Shown: piece after piece, positions 12,138 through 19,083 of the stretch
Numbering within the stretch: position 1 is the stretch's first letter
Layout of the letters: each line of letters begins with the position of its first letter
DNA from: a virus
Length of the DNA: 20,701 nt
IMG/VR virus record: IMGVR_UViG_3300001748_000040
Coordinates: 1 to 20,701 of that record
Reading direction: 5' to 3' (one strand)
Position numbers and translations under genes: made by a program
The notes under the pieces: generated by a model
The model's database searches: none
Seen by the model: only the letters and a program-made list of their open reading frames with translations
What the model was told of the DNA's origin: nothing

Positions 12138-12354
12138 CCAATATCTCAAAATCTGGATCATTTTTTAAAGCGATCCAACGATGGTCACCCGTGGGGCTAA
12201 ACACCATTGCAAAAGGTCCTGGCAGCGAACGGTGTTTGGTTGTTTGAATACGGTCGCGAATCTCGCTGATCCAAAACTCCGTACCAAATTGCTGGATGCG
12301 ATTCTTACCGTGTTTGCTCTTACCTTTGAGCTGGATTTGATCACCTATTTGCAT
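12124..12354 (-). CDS. Conserved small phage protein
   Basis: A 76-residue protein starting MQIGDQIQLKGKSKHGKNRI. The KGKxKHGKNRI motif, a central PGPFAMVF and a late HRWIALKNDPDFEI follow, from memory, a family of small phage and prophage proteins (LKGKGKHGKNRVREHG, then PGPW, then RWV). Function is unknown; the basic N-terminal half suggests nucleic-acid contact. AAGGAGAGATACT before the ATG fixes the start; a longer frame upstream would begin inside the promoter leader. It has its own early promoter. Confidence 0.78.
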   Translation of the reverse strand: MQIGDQIQLKGKSKHGKNRIQQFGTEFWISEIRDRIQTTKHRSLPGPFAMVFSPTGDHRWIALKNDPDFEILVDKN

Positions 12355-12398
12355 AGTATCTCTCCTTTGCTTGTTCCGTTGTCTCACTCACTATAATC

Positions 12399-12427
12399 AT
12401 TATCTTACAGTGGAGATTAAATGTCAA
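12399..12427 (-). promoter_or_regulatory. Early sigma-70 promoter, cassette family B
   Basis: TTGACA (12422-12427) and GATAAT (12399-12404), 17-bp spacer containing TTTAATCTCC. The leader ATGATTATAGTGAGTGAGAC is shared with the promoters at 12964 and 13415. Confidence 0.8.
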
Positions 12428-12433
12428 GCAAAA

Positions 12434-12712
12434 TTATTCATATTCCCGAAAATTTTTGATAGACCATTTTTGAACGACCGGCGATCCATCGGCGCCTTCA
12501 TCTACGACCACATACGCTACAGTCTTCTTAACAAGACCAATACGAGTTTCATCGTTACCAACGAAAATCTTGTGGGGATATTCATCAGCAAACCAATCAT
12601 CATTCTCAGCAAACTCAAACAAGTGATCATACTCCTTTTCTCGGAACTGACCCAGAACTTTGGAGTCAATTCCAATCGTGCGACGGTCGTTGGTATAAGG
12701 AGCAAACGCCAT
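12434..12712 (-). CDS. Hypothetical early phage protein
   Basis: A 92-residue protein starting MAFAPYTNDRRTIGIDSKVL. It is acidic and aromatic in the middle (YDHLFEFAENDDWFADEYP) and ends KWSIKNFREYE. No family recognised. GGAGGATTGAT precedes the ATG, and the stop of the upstream gene lies one base away, so the two are coupled and share the promoter at 12964-12991. Confidence 0.75.
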   Translation of the reverse strand: MAFAPYTNDRRTIGIDSKVLGQFREKEYDHLFEFAENDDWFADEYPHKIFVGNDETRIGLVKKTVAYVVVDEGADGSPVVQKWSIKNFREYE

Positions 12713-12713
12713 A

Positions 12714-12929
12714 TCAATCCTCCCACTTGACAGTGAAACCAACCTTCGCCTCAGCATTCCGCTTGGCGATGTCGAAGGTTTCGTACATCTCTACGAAATT
12801 TTTGCCAATCCAAAGTTCGTATTCATCATTAATATTTTCAATGATGTCAACTTCACTTACGGCATTGGTAGCCATCCAAGCGGTCTTGATATCGATGGCT
12901 TTGGTGTCGTATTTGGCAAACTTCATCAT
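12714..12929 (-). CDS. Hypothetical early phage protein
   Basis: A 71-residue protein from the first of two adjacent ATGs: MMKFAKYDTKAIDIKTAWMA at the start, with IENINDEYELWIGKNFVEMY in the middle and VGFTVKWED at the end. I recognise no domain. The frame stays open for 12 more codons upstream (MIIVSETERDRN), but those codons lie in the promoter -10 and leader, and the same 12 codons precede the unrelated gene at 13380, so they are leader DNA, not protein. The purine-rich GAGAGAGAC serves as a weak ribosome binding site. Confidence 0.72.
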   Translation of the reverse strand: MMKFAKYDTKAIDIKTAWMATNAVSEVDIIENINDEYELWIGKNFVEMYETFDIAKRNAEAKVGFTVKWED

Positions 12930-12963
12930 GTTTCTGTCTCTCTCTGTCTCACTCACTATAATC

Positions 12964-12991
12964 ATTATACTCGATGGAGATTAAAAGTCAA
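12964..12991 (-). promoter_or_regulatory. Early sigma-70 promoter, cassette family B
   Basis: TTGACT (12986-12991) and TATAAT (12964-12969), 16-bp spacer. The leader to the ATG is almost identical to that of the promoter at 13415-13442. Confidence 0.83.
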
Positions 12992-12999
12992 CAGTTTTT

Positions 13000-13380
13000 T
13001 TATGCAATCTTCAAATTAAGTTCGTCCACCTCATCAAAACCAAAACTTGCAACCATGTGGTACATGCCGTTCTCATCCATGATCACATCACCAACACTCA
13101 GGCTGTGCATGGGAAGAAACCGTTCGATGTTCTCTTCTGGACCCATATTACCAACATGGAACACACCATCAAGGCTATTAGCGGTGATGTTGCTGACATG
13201 CTCATAGTAACCTTTCTCAAAGGCTTCCTTGACCAGATGTCCAACAGGTTTACCAAACGACATATCAATCTTCATACGCAGCACGTTCTTAGGAACAGCG
13301 CCGTGATCACCGGCGGCGTTGATGGTGTCAACTTCTGCATCGGTGAGGTTGATCTGGAAAACTTTGTAAATGCCTGTCAT
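13000..13380 (-). CDS. Conserved phage/plasmid-type protein with MHSLSVGDVI motif
   Basis: A 126-residue protein starting MTGIYKVFQINLTDAEVDTI. The C-terminal quarter has the motif FLPMHSLSVGDVIMDENGMY followed by HMVASFGFDEVDEL, which I recall from many uncharacterised phage and mobile-element proteins (H-S-x-S-V-G-D-x-I ... V-x-x-F-G-F). Its function is not known to me. The start at 13380 is chosen over a longer frame because the extra 12 codons are shared promoter-leader DNA. It is the only gene between two family-B promoters. Confidence 0.75.
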   Translation of the reverse strand: MTGIYKVFQINLTDAEVDTINAAGDHGAVPKNVLRMKIDMSFGKPVGHLVKEAFEKGYYEHVSNITANSLDGVFHVGNMGPEENIERFLPMHSLSVGDVIMDENGMYHMVASFGFDEVDELNLKIA

Positions 13381-13414
13381 GTTTCTGTCTCTCTCTGTCT
13401 CATTCACTATAATC

Positions 13415-13442
13415 ATTATATACGGTAGAGATTAAATGTCAA
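13415..13442 (-). promoter_or_regulatory. Early sigma-70 promoter, cassette family B
   Basis: TTGACA (13437-13442) and TATAAT (13415-13420), 16-bp spacer, driving the gene at 13380. Promoter and leader repeat those at 12964 and 12399. Confidence 0.85.
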
Positions 13443-13450
13443 CAGTTTTT

Positions 13451-13777
13451 TTACGATTTTGGAGATTTTTTTTCGGGCTTGGGCTGTACTGTTACCTCAT
13501 GGAACCCTTCACCAGCAATCGTGGCACAAATCGTTTTTTGCCCTTCTATATAACCAATACGAACAATGGTAAATGAACCCGTTTCAACATTTGCCCATAT
13601 TTCCACCATAAATCTGCTATTGTCCGTAATTCCTCTATATAAAACTTTTTCTTCATATGTCTCAATAAGAGGTGTGATACCATCATCATAAGGAATACAG
13701 GTAACTCGTTGAGCGTCAGCGGTATTACTGAAACCTACCGAAAAGAGCAGGGTTAGGATGAACAAGATTCTTTTCAT
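13451..13777 (-). CDS. Small exported protein, unknown function
   Basis: A 108-residue protein with a clear signal peptide MKRILFILTLLFSVGF, cleavage probably after ADA (about residue 22). The mature part contains TCIPYDDGITPLIETYEEKV and then FMVEIWANVETGSFTIVRIG, which looks like a small beta-rich periplasmic domain, and ends in a Lys/Pro-rich tail. GAGGA precedes the ATG at 13777, which lies inside the end of the nuclease gene (53-base overlap). Function not recognised; the two cysteines could form a disulfide. Confidence 0.75.
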   Translation of the reverse strand: MKRILFILTLLFSVGFSNTADAQRVTCIPYDDGITPLIETYEEKVLYRGITDNSRFMVEIWANVETGSFTIVRIGYIEGQKTICATIAGEGFHEVTVQPKPEKKSPKS

Positions 13778-14423
13778 CGTAGAATCCTCTAATAGCATCG
13801 ACCAGCGGAGAGATATAATCGTCTCTCTTGCCGAGAAAAATTTGTGGTTCCGATTCCTGATCTACTGCTATTAAAACGACAAATCGGTCCACTGGCGTAC
13901 CTGTTAGTTCTTCAAACATCACACAATATGCGGTACATTGCATAAAATAATTATCGATCCAATCACGTTTCTTTAATTTACGAGAAGTCTTGAAATCAAC
14001 GATTGACGCTTTACCATTCCATTTACAGACAAGATCTACTCTACCCGCTATACCAAGATACTCAGAATATAACGGAACCTCTTGCCCATAAACCTCTTCT
14101 ATCATACTATCTAGTGTATTTTGAACACTTAAAAACATCTCCTTATCTAAAGGAGACTTGAAAACAGGTTCAACATTATTTATATAGTCTTCACAAATTT
14201 TATGAAGCCTAGTACCTCTGGAAGATGCTTGTCCTGAAATTCGATTTGCCTCTTCTTCACCAACTTTTTTTCGCCATGCCATAATACCGTCACGAGACAA
14301 CCGACCAAGAACAGTGGTGATAGAAGGTAAGTCACCGGCAGGAGTATGATACATCCTGCCGGTTTCCTTATTCGTTGTTGCCTTGATATCAGGTAAACTT
14401 ATTTGGCGATGTTGAAAAATCAT
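13725..14423 (-). CDS. PD-(D/E)XK exonuclease, RecB/MGME1-like
   Basis: A 232-residue nuclease with the RecB-family motif set in order: GTRLH (70-74), the Glu-containing YSEYLGIAGRVD (119-130, with D130), the core VDFKTS (142-147, D143 and K145) and the QxxxY helix MQCTAY (161-166). This arrangement is that of MGME1 and Cas4/RecB single-strand exonucleases. Similar genes are common in T4-like marine phages, where host DNA breakdown or recombination is a likely role. It overlaps the upstream ORF by 35 bases and shares the operon with phoH. Confidence 0.88.
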   Translation of the reverse strand: MIFQHRQISLPDIKATTNKETGRMYHTPAGDLPSITTVLGRLSRDGIMAWRKKVGEEEANRISGQASSRGTRLHKICEDYINNVEPVFKSPLDKEMFLSVQNTLDSMIEEVYGQEVPLYSEYLGIAGRVDLVCKWNGKASIVDFKTSRKLKKRDWIDNYFMQCTAYCVMFEELTGTPVDRFVVLIAVDQESEPQIFLGKRDDYISPLVDAIRGFYDEKNLVHPNPALFGRFQ

Positions 14424-14733
14424 CTAATCCACTCACAATCATGTCTTCTGCTTCATATCCAGCAACATTGTCTGGAGCACCAATATCAGGAAACAAAGGG
14501 TCTACATCGCCGTAACCATATAAAAAATCATTATTCATTAGATGAACTCCGACCTTTTCTCGCCAACGAGTACCGTGAACTACATTCATATAACAATCTA
14601 ATTGTTTTTCAATCAGTTCCAATAGATACTCATTTGTATACTTTCGAAGTTCATCTGCTTTATATGGAATGTCCCAATCTTCTTCATTACGTACACAGTA
14701 ATCTAAAACAAGTTCAATCAACTTTTCGCGCAT
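14389..14733 (-). CDS. Hypothetical phage protein
   Basis: A 114-residue acidic protein: MREKLIELVLDYCVRNEEDW at the start, a helical LRKYTNEYLLELIEKQLDCY, then MNNDFLYGYGDVDPLFPDIG near 66-85. No family recognised. It sits 2 bases after phoH and overlaps the nuclease gene by 35 bases, so it is probably co-translated with both. Confidence 0.72.
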   Translation of the reverse strand: MREKLIELVLDYCVRNEEDWDIPYKADELRKYTNEYLLELIEKQLDCYMNVVHGTRWREKVGVHLMNNDFLYGYGDVDPLFPDIGAPDNVAGYEAEDMIVSGLDDFSTSPNKFT

Positions 14734-14735
14734 AT

Positions 14736-15476
14736 CTACAAAACTCCATGCTTTGCTTTTGAGATTATATAATCTTTCACGATACTGCTTCGCACAATAT
14801 CGTCTTCCTCAAACTCTACTGTTTGAAACTCTTCTATTGTATCAAGAATTTTCATAAATGTCAATAATCCTTTTCTTTCTTCATCTCTAATAAGATCACT
14901 CTGTCTAAAGTCACCACAGAACATAATACGACTATTTTCACCAAGTCTGGTAATGATAGAATCCAACTCATGGAAGTTTAAATTTTGAGCCTCATCAACT
15001 ATTACAATCGTATCATCTAATGTTAGTCCACGAATATAAGATGTTGTAACAAAGTTGATAAGATTCTTTGTTTTCAGAATCTCGTATGCATCGCCTCTTC
15101 CAAATAATTCACTACAGATGCTAGAGTATGGCGCTTCGTATACTTTGGATTTTTCTTTTTCGCTTCCTGGTAGAAATCCCATATCTCTTGTTGGGACTAC
15201 CGAGCGAACAATGGTAACATTATGTTGGTCGCAGTCTTGGCTTAAAACGTCAGACAGTGCTAAGTAGAGTGATATGAAGGTCTTTCCTGTTCCTGCAAGA
15301 CCATGCAGTAGAAGATTATATTCTTCGTCATAGTGATCAAAGGCTCGTTTTTGATTTTGTGTTTTCGGTTGAATAGATCGTATTCTAAGCGAATTACTCT
15401 GTTGTTTTCTCAGTTCTCTTTTTTGCCTTTTTGTAAGTTTACCTACGCCATAATCTTCTAGGTTAATAAGGGACAT
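14736..15476 (-). CDS. phoH: PhoH-like ATPase
   Basis: A 246-residue PhoH-family P-loop protein. Walker A is GLAGTGKT (59-66), Walker B is TIVIVDEAQN (156-165) and the third motif is GDFRQSD (188-194). PROMPT-like segments SVVPTRDMGFLPGS (92-105) and YIRGLTLDD (147-155) are typical. The family resembles superfamily 1 helicases; PhoH genes are widespread in marine phages and their exact role (RNA metabolism, possibly phosphate stress) is unsettled. The basic N-terminal extension (KLTKRQKRELRKQQ) could bind nucleic acid. Confidence 0.95.
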   Translation of the reverse strand: MSLINLEDYGVGKLTKRQKRELRKQQSNSLRIRSIQPKTQNQKRAFDHYDEEYNLLLHGLAGTGKTFISLYLALSDVLSQDCDQHNVTIVRSVVPTRDMGFLPGSEKEKSKVYEAPYSSICSELFGRGDAYEILKTKNLINFVTTSYIRGLTLDDTIVIVDEAQNLNFHELDSIITRLGENSRIMFCGDFRQSDLIRDEERKGLLTFMKILDTIEEFQTVEFEEDDIVRSSIVKDYIISKAKHGVL

Positions 15477-15497
15477 TTATTAGTTCCTTTGTGCGAG

Positions 15498-15821
15498 TTA
15501 AAGTTTTACAGAATCTCCACGTATAGCTCGCTGTTTTCTCCACTTCTCTACGGCTTGTCTTGTTTTAACCTCCTTTGTTGACTTTGTTGACCCTCTAGAA
15601 GCGGCCAGTTCGCTGGTTGGATGAGCATCAGAGATTTTACTCATTATATCATTCCAACCACCATCATTACGCAAACCTCCAACTCCAGAAACAATGTTCA
15701 TAGAGTTAAAGACTTGTTTAATTTGAGGATTTTTTTTAAGGTAACTTTCTTTTTCTGAGATTGACATAATGTCATCCCATTCCATGCCTGATTGTTCATT
15801 AAAAAATGTATAAGTTGGCAT
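15498..15821 (-). CDS. Conserved marine-phage protein, FmdB-like without zinc ligands
   Basis: A 107-residue protein starting MPTYTFFNEQSGMEWDDIMS. The family opening MPTY(T/S/E)F followed by MSISEKESYLKKNPQIKQ is common in T4-like cyanophages, from memory, and resembles the start of FmdB zinc-ribbon proteins, but no cysteine is present. The middle has INDEX-like WNDIMSKISDAHPTSELA and the end is basic (VKTRQAVEKWRKQRAIRGD). Function unknown. Confidence 0.78.
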   Translation of the reverse strand: MPTYTFFNEQSGMEWDDIMSISEKESYLKKNPQIKQVFNSMNIVSGVGGLRNDGGWNDIMSKISDAHPTSELAASRGSTKSTKEVKTRQAVEKWRKQRAIRGDSVKL

Positions 15822-15843
15822 TAGTCCTCCTTATCTCTATTTA

Positions 15844-16665
15844 TCAAATAGTGTCTTTTGTTTCATCAAAATCTCTAGAAAACACGCTTTTGAAATTTTC
15901 TTTCCAAAGATCAGAATATTCGCTATCCTGATATAATCTAAAAACAGGTGAACCTAAAGTATGATGAATGTTAGATGGAAGTTCATCTTTTTCTAATCCG
16001 TAATAATCTCGATCCATTGGTTCGTCTACTAGATAATTCCATTTTAAAGGAAGTTCTCCAATATCATTATCATCGAACCCTTGAAATCTATGAAGATATG
16101 CCGGATCTTTTGTATCAGCTAATTTAAAGGTCATCTGTTTGCTTTTATCATGAAGACAATTCCACAGTGTAACAGAAGACCAGTTCTTTCTAGGATAATT
16201 CTCTTGGGGAGTACCATGCATCTTATAACGAGATGCAGAAGAATAATCGTGTTTACAAACAGAAACTGGTTTGGACAAGTCCGCCACTTTTAATAAATTC
16301 CAAACAGATTCAGTAAACATCATATCACAATCTAAAAATAAAGAATATCTTTCTAATAAACCTTTATATTTATTTTCTATACTTTCAGGATATTGCATAT
16401 GTAATCTTGTGATAGGAACACAAAGAAATCTAGTCATAGAAAATTCTGTAGATCCTCTTTTATCTAATTTTCTTGATGTATATTCATTGGCATAAAGTTG
16501 ATTGTAGATCAAAGGAATAATTACAAAATCTTTTCTATGATTACTATATTTTCTAATTGTATGCGCTAGTATTTTAGCGCAGAAATCTTCTTTAGAATCA
16601 TATCCTATGAATATGGTTAAAGTAGTGCTTCCTGCTTTTTCTAGTGGATCAAAAAGAAATGTCAT
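15844..16665 (-). CDS. Glycosyltransferase, GT-A/GT8-like
   Basis: A 273-residue protein. It opens with a nucleotide-sugar-fold strand TLTIFIGYDSKEDFCA (15-30) and has a DxD metal site in LFLDCDMMF (109-117, D112 and D114). These suit a metal-dependent GT-A transferase of GT8-like type. The C-terminal part includes FQGFDDNDIGELPLKWNYLV and a HHTLGSP motif, where a conserved His often helps bind metal. Substrate unknown. It overlaps the next gene upstream by 17 bases, a second probable glycan gene. Possible roles are altering host surface sugars, phage DNA or virion proteins. Confidence 0.8.
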   Translation of the reverse strand: MTFLFDPLEKAGSTTLTIFIGYDSKEDFCAKILAHTIRKYSNHRKDFVIIPLIYNQLYANEYTSRKLDKRGSTEFSMTRFLCVPITRLHMQYPESIENKYKGLLERYSLFLDCDMMFTESVWNLLKVADLSKPVSVCKHDYSSASRYKMHGTPQENYPRKNWSSVTLWNCLHDKSKQMTFKLADTKDPAYLHRFQGFDDNDIGELPLKWNYLVDEPMDRDYYGLEKDELPSNIHHTLGSPVFRLYQDSEYSDLWKENFKSVFSRDFDETKDTI

Positions 16666-17275
16666 CTGTTAACATCTGCTCAAACATTGAATAAGACAAA
16701 CCATGCATATTATTGGATTGACATCTGTAAAACTCATATTGTTTATCAAAAACAAATATAAAGTCTACAAGATGATTATGCGACATAAACCAATCTAGAT
16801 ATCTAATTCTATTTGGATTATCCGCAGCTCTTGTTCTTGTTTCAGCCTTTCCTTTAAACATATTGCTGATAGATTGAGTCTCGTCGTTTTTAATTAAAGA
16901 GTCGAATCCTAATATATATAACACCGAACAACCTGTTCTTATAGCACATTTCATAGCAAACATACCAGTATTAGAACGAGGACGAGGACCAGCGTGTCCA
17001 TGATAAAACATAGACTCTACATGGTCCTCAATATCTTCTGGATAAATTATAGGGGACTGGTCTTCTTTTTCTAACTGGTCTCTCCTATACTCTTCAATGG
17101 TAACATGATAATCTACTTTATTAGGATCGTCAAATCCTTTGTAAGCAACGCCACACGAGTAGATTAAAAGATTTTCTTTATTAACAAGATTATTTAAATT
17201 GAAATTTTGTCTTGTAGTACCATTACCTATAATAACAGCCGATTTACGATTTATGAATGGTATCTTCTGAAACAT
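16649..17275 (-). CDS. Possible sialyltransferase-like / MptE-like Rossmann protein
   Basis: A 208-residue protein from ATG 17275, or 212 from 17287. It opens with SAVIIGNGTTRQNFNLNNLV, a glycine-turn nucleotide-binding strand; then IYSCGVAYKG and DYHVTIEEY; and SNTGMFAMKCAIRTGCSVLY followed by ILGFD. That TG-x-A-x3-A-x5-G-x4-LxGxD pattern resembles GT42 sialyltransferases and the MptE/DUF115 family. A CMP-sugar transferase would fit the kdsA gene carried by the same phage, but this is inference. It is coupled to the glycosyltransferase by a 17-base overlap. Confidence 0.6.
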   Translation of the reverse strand: MFQKIPFINRKSAVIIGNGTTRQNFNLNNLVNKENLLIYSCGVAYKGFDDPNKVDYHVTIEEYRRDQLEKEDQSPIIYPEDIEDHVESMFYHGHAGPRPRSNTGMFAMKCAIRTGCSVLYILGFDSLIKNDETQSISNMFKGKAETRTRAADNPNRIRYLDWFMSHNHLVDFIFVFDKQYEFYRCQSNNMHGLSYSMFEQMLTDDISF

Positions 17276-17423
17276 CTTCACCTTCATTTAAATTAAATTT
17301 ATTTTTTAAAGATTCTTGGCGTTCTTCTCTCATTTTTCGAAATTTTTTTACTCGTCGTGGATTATCATAATCATCGTAATCTTCATCCCACTTGTTACGG
17401 CGAGCCCGAAAAGTCTTAGACAT
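17244..17423 (-). CDS. Small highly charged phage protein
   Basis: A 59-residue protein from the ATG at 17423: MSKTFRARRNKWDEDYDDYD, then a basic RRVKKFRKMREERQ. It is almost entirely charged and likely disordered or helical. AAAGGA in the end of the upstream DUF6433 gene may serve as ribosome binding site. An alternative TTG four codons upstream is less likely. Its 3' end overlaps the following gene by 32 bases. No function recognised. Confidence 0.68.
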   Translation of the reverse strand: MSKTFRARRNKWDEDYDDYDNPRRVKKFRKMREERQESLKNKFNLNEGEDVSEDTIHKS

Positions 17424-17428
17424 AACTA

Positions 17429-17854
17429 TTACCAATCCTTTGCTTCTGTGAAAGTTTTCTTAATAAGCGCCTTAGTGATTCCTTTATAAGGACTCTTTTT
17501 ATTTTTGATGGACAACATCATTAGAGCATCGTCTGGATCCATAGATTCCAGAAATTCGATAAACATCGTTTCCCGTTTAATCGGTTTGATGTTTTCATAC
17601 TGACCTTTAATAAAATACTTTATTCTACGAAAATCGTGATATAGGTAATTTTGTAAATCAGACTCTTTTGGTTGTGGTTTGTATGGTGGATCACCCTCTG
17701 GGAGATCAAATAATACTTTCGGATCAAACATTAGTCTGAACATAAGTATCAATGGTATACAGGTCTTTGACGATTCTTGTAAATACGCAATTTTCTCATT
17801 TTCTGTCTTTAACTTAGACGCCTTTTCAATAATTTCAGCAATACCATCTTTCAT
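17429..17854 (-). CDS. DUF6433 family protein of T4-like phages
   Basis: A 141-residue protein. The family pattern is clear: an N-terminal helix with KTENEKIAYLQESS, MFDPKVLFDLPEGDPPYKPQ (42-61), a central LYHDFRRIKYFIKGQYENIKP, then FIEFLESMDPDDALMMLSIK and KKSPYKGITKALI. These motifs define a protein family (DUF6433, from memory) conserved next to rnh in cyanophages. No role is established. It directly abuts the RNase H gene, so the two are coupled. Confidence 0.88.
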   Translation of the reverse strand: MKDGIAEIIEKASKLKTENEKIAYLQESSKTCIPLILMFRLMFDPKVLFDLPEGDPPYKPQPKESDLQNYLYHDFRRIKYFIKGQYENIKPIKRETMFIEFLESMDPDDALMMLSIKNKKSPYKGITKALIKKTFTEAKDW

Positions 17855-18697
17855 TTAAAACTCCTGAATATCAGACATTAGATTTTTCAACCTCTTCTTA
17901 ATAAAATAGTTCAACAACTTTGATTTATCCTTTTTTTCATAGTTCTTATATGTATCTATAACTTGTGTACGGATTGTTTCTGGTATACGAGATAGATCAA
18001 TCAACTGAATGTTTCTCATATAGTTTCGATGTACTTCACCATCAAAAGGAGTGATACCACGATTCATATCATCAATCATTGCAGCAACCTTTTTCTTTGT
18101 TAATGGCCGCTGTCTAGCACCAACGACGAAAACATCATCACGAGAAAGAATATTAGGTACTCCGTCGCCGGCATCGCCCCTGATAACATGTTCGTAAAGG
18201 TAAGCCATAGGATCTTCAACTCTAATAAACTTCTTCGTAATAGGGGAATACTGTTCAACATTCTTATACCTTTGCAATTGTGAAAAGTCTTTATCGCCAG
18301 AGACAATCATGATCTTTTCACCATTACCACCAAATCGTTCGACCATTGTAGCAATGATGTCATCAGCCTCGGCAGATTCGATTTGAATTACGACATATGG
18401 AAAATTATCTCGAATCTCTTCTTTGATTGAATTCAGCGTATCAAAGATAAGATTCCAGTCGAGTGGTGATTCTTCTCGACTCTTCTTACGATTTGCCTTA
18501 TAGTAAGGAAAGATTTGACGACGCCAATAGTTCTTGTCATCGCAACAGAGTATCATTTCTCCGTATTCAGAGAACCGTGTCTTAAAGCTACGGATTGAGT
18601 TTAGTACCATGTGACGAATAAGATCTTCACTAAAATCTTTATTGCCACTCGCCAGAATGCCTGATAGACATACCTGTGAAAAATCTAACAAAATCAT
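17855..18697 (-). CDS. rnh: RNase H / 5'-3' exonuclease (T4 Rnh type)
   Basis: A 280-residue flap-nuclease family enzyme (T4 RNase H: 305). Acidic metal ligands are in place: D5 (LLDFSQ), D53-D54 in CCDDKNYWRR, E110/D112/D113 in SAEADDIIA, D135 and D137 in SGDKDFSQL, D175 and D178 in RGDAGDGVPN. The basic YYKANRKKSRE (65-75) corresponds to the bridge region. It removes RNA primers and trims 5' ends of Okazaki fragments, aided by gp32. In T4, rnh sits close to 33-59-32; here about 8 kb separates them. Confidence 0.95.
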   Translation of the reverse strand: MILLDFSQVCLSGILASGNKDFSEDLIRHMVLNSIRSFKTRFSEYGEMILCCDDKNYWRRQIFPYYKANRKKSREESPLDWNLIFDTLNSIKEEIRDNFPYVVIQIESAEADDIIATMVERFGGNGEKIMIVSGDKDFSQLQRYKNVEQYSPITKKFIRVEDPMAYLYEHVIRGDAGDGVPNILSRDDVFVVGARQRPLTKKKVAAMIDDMNRGITPFDGEVHRNYMRNIQLIDLSRIPETIRTQVIDTYKNYEKKDKSKLLNYFIKKRLKNLMSDIQEF

Positions 18698-18705
18698 ATC
18701 ACACC

Positions 18706-19083
18706 TTATTCTTCGTCATCTTCCTCTTCGTCACCAAATACAATATCGCCATTCTCAATCATCTTCTTGAGACGGTCACGATTGTTTAAGATGACATCAT
18801 ATAAAGGATGTTCGATATCCACACTATTATATAGTATGGCTCTCATCATCTCTCCAACAAGAATATAATCCTTGAAGAATCCAGAATCTTCTATAGGAAA
18901 CCCTTGCATCATCATTTTCGTAGCAAGACGGCTAAATTCTGTGTTGACTACTTCGTCTACCAACATCATTCGATTGATTGTGATAGCCTTTATTGTCTCT
19001 TCTTCAGATTGTGGAAGATTCCTTTCTTTTACAATGGGCGATACACCCATTCGTTCCAAAGGAAACTGAATCACATTGCTCAT
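18706..19083 (-). CDS. Conserved marine T4-like phage protein, unknown function
   Basis: A 125-residue protein, MSNVIQFPLERMGVSPIVKE at the start, a helical middle, and a purely acidic end GDEEEDDEE. An acidic tail can serve to bind single-stranded DNA-binding protein or polymerase. Position next to rnh is where T4 carries dsbA, but I see no similarity to DsbA. The ATG overlaps the upstream gene's stop (ATGA). Confidence 0.72.
   Translation of the reverse strand: MSNVIQFPLERMGVSPIVKERNLPQSEEETIKAITINRMMLVDEVVNTEFSRLATKMMMQGFPIEDSGFFKDYILVGEMMRAILYNSVDIEHPLYDVILNNRDRLKKMIENGDIVFGDEEEDDEE

Noticed and set aside
12930-12965. N-terminal extension MIIVSETERDRN on two hypothetical proteins
   Set aside because: The codons lie in the promoter -10 and leader, and are shared only because the cassette is duplicated. 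Transcription starts after the first ATG.
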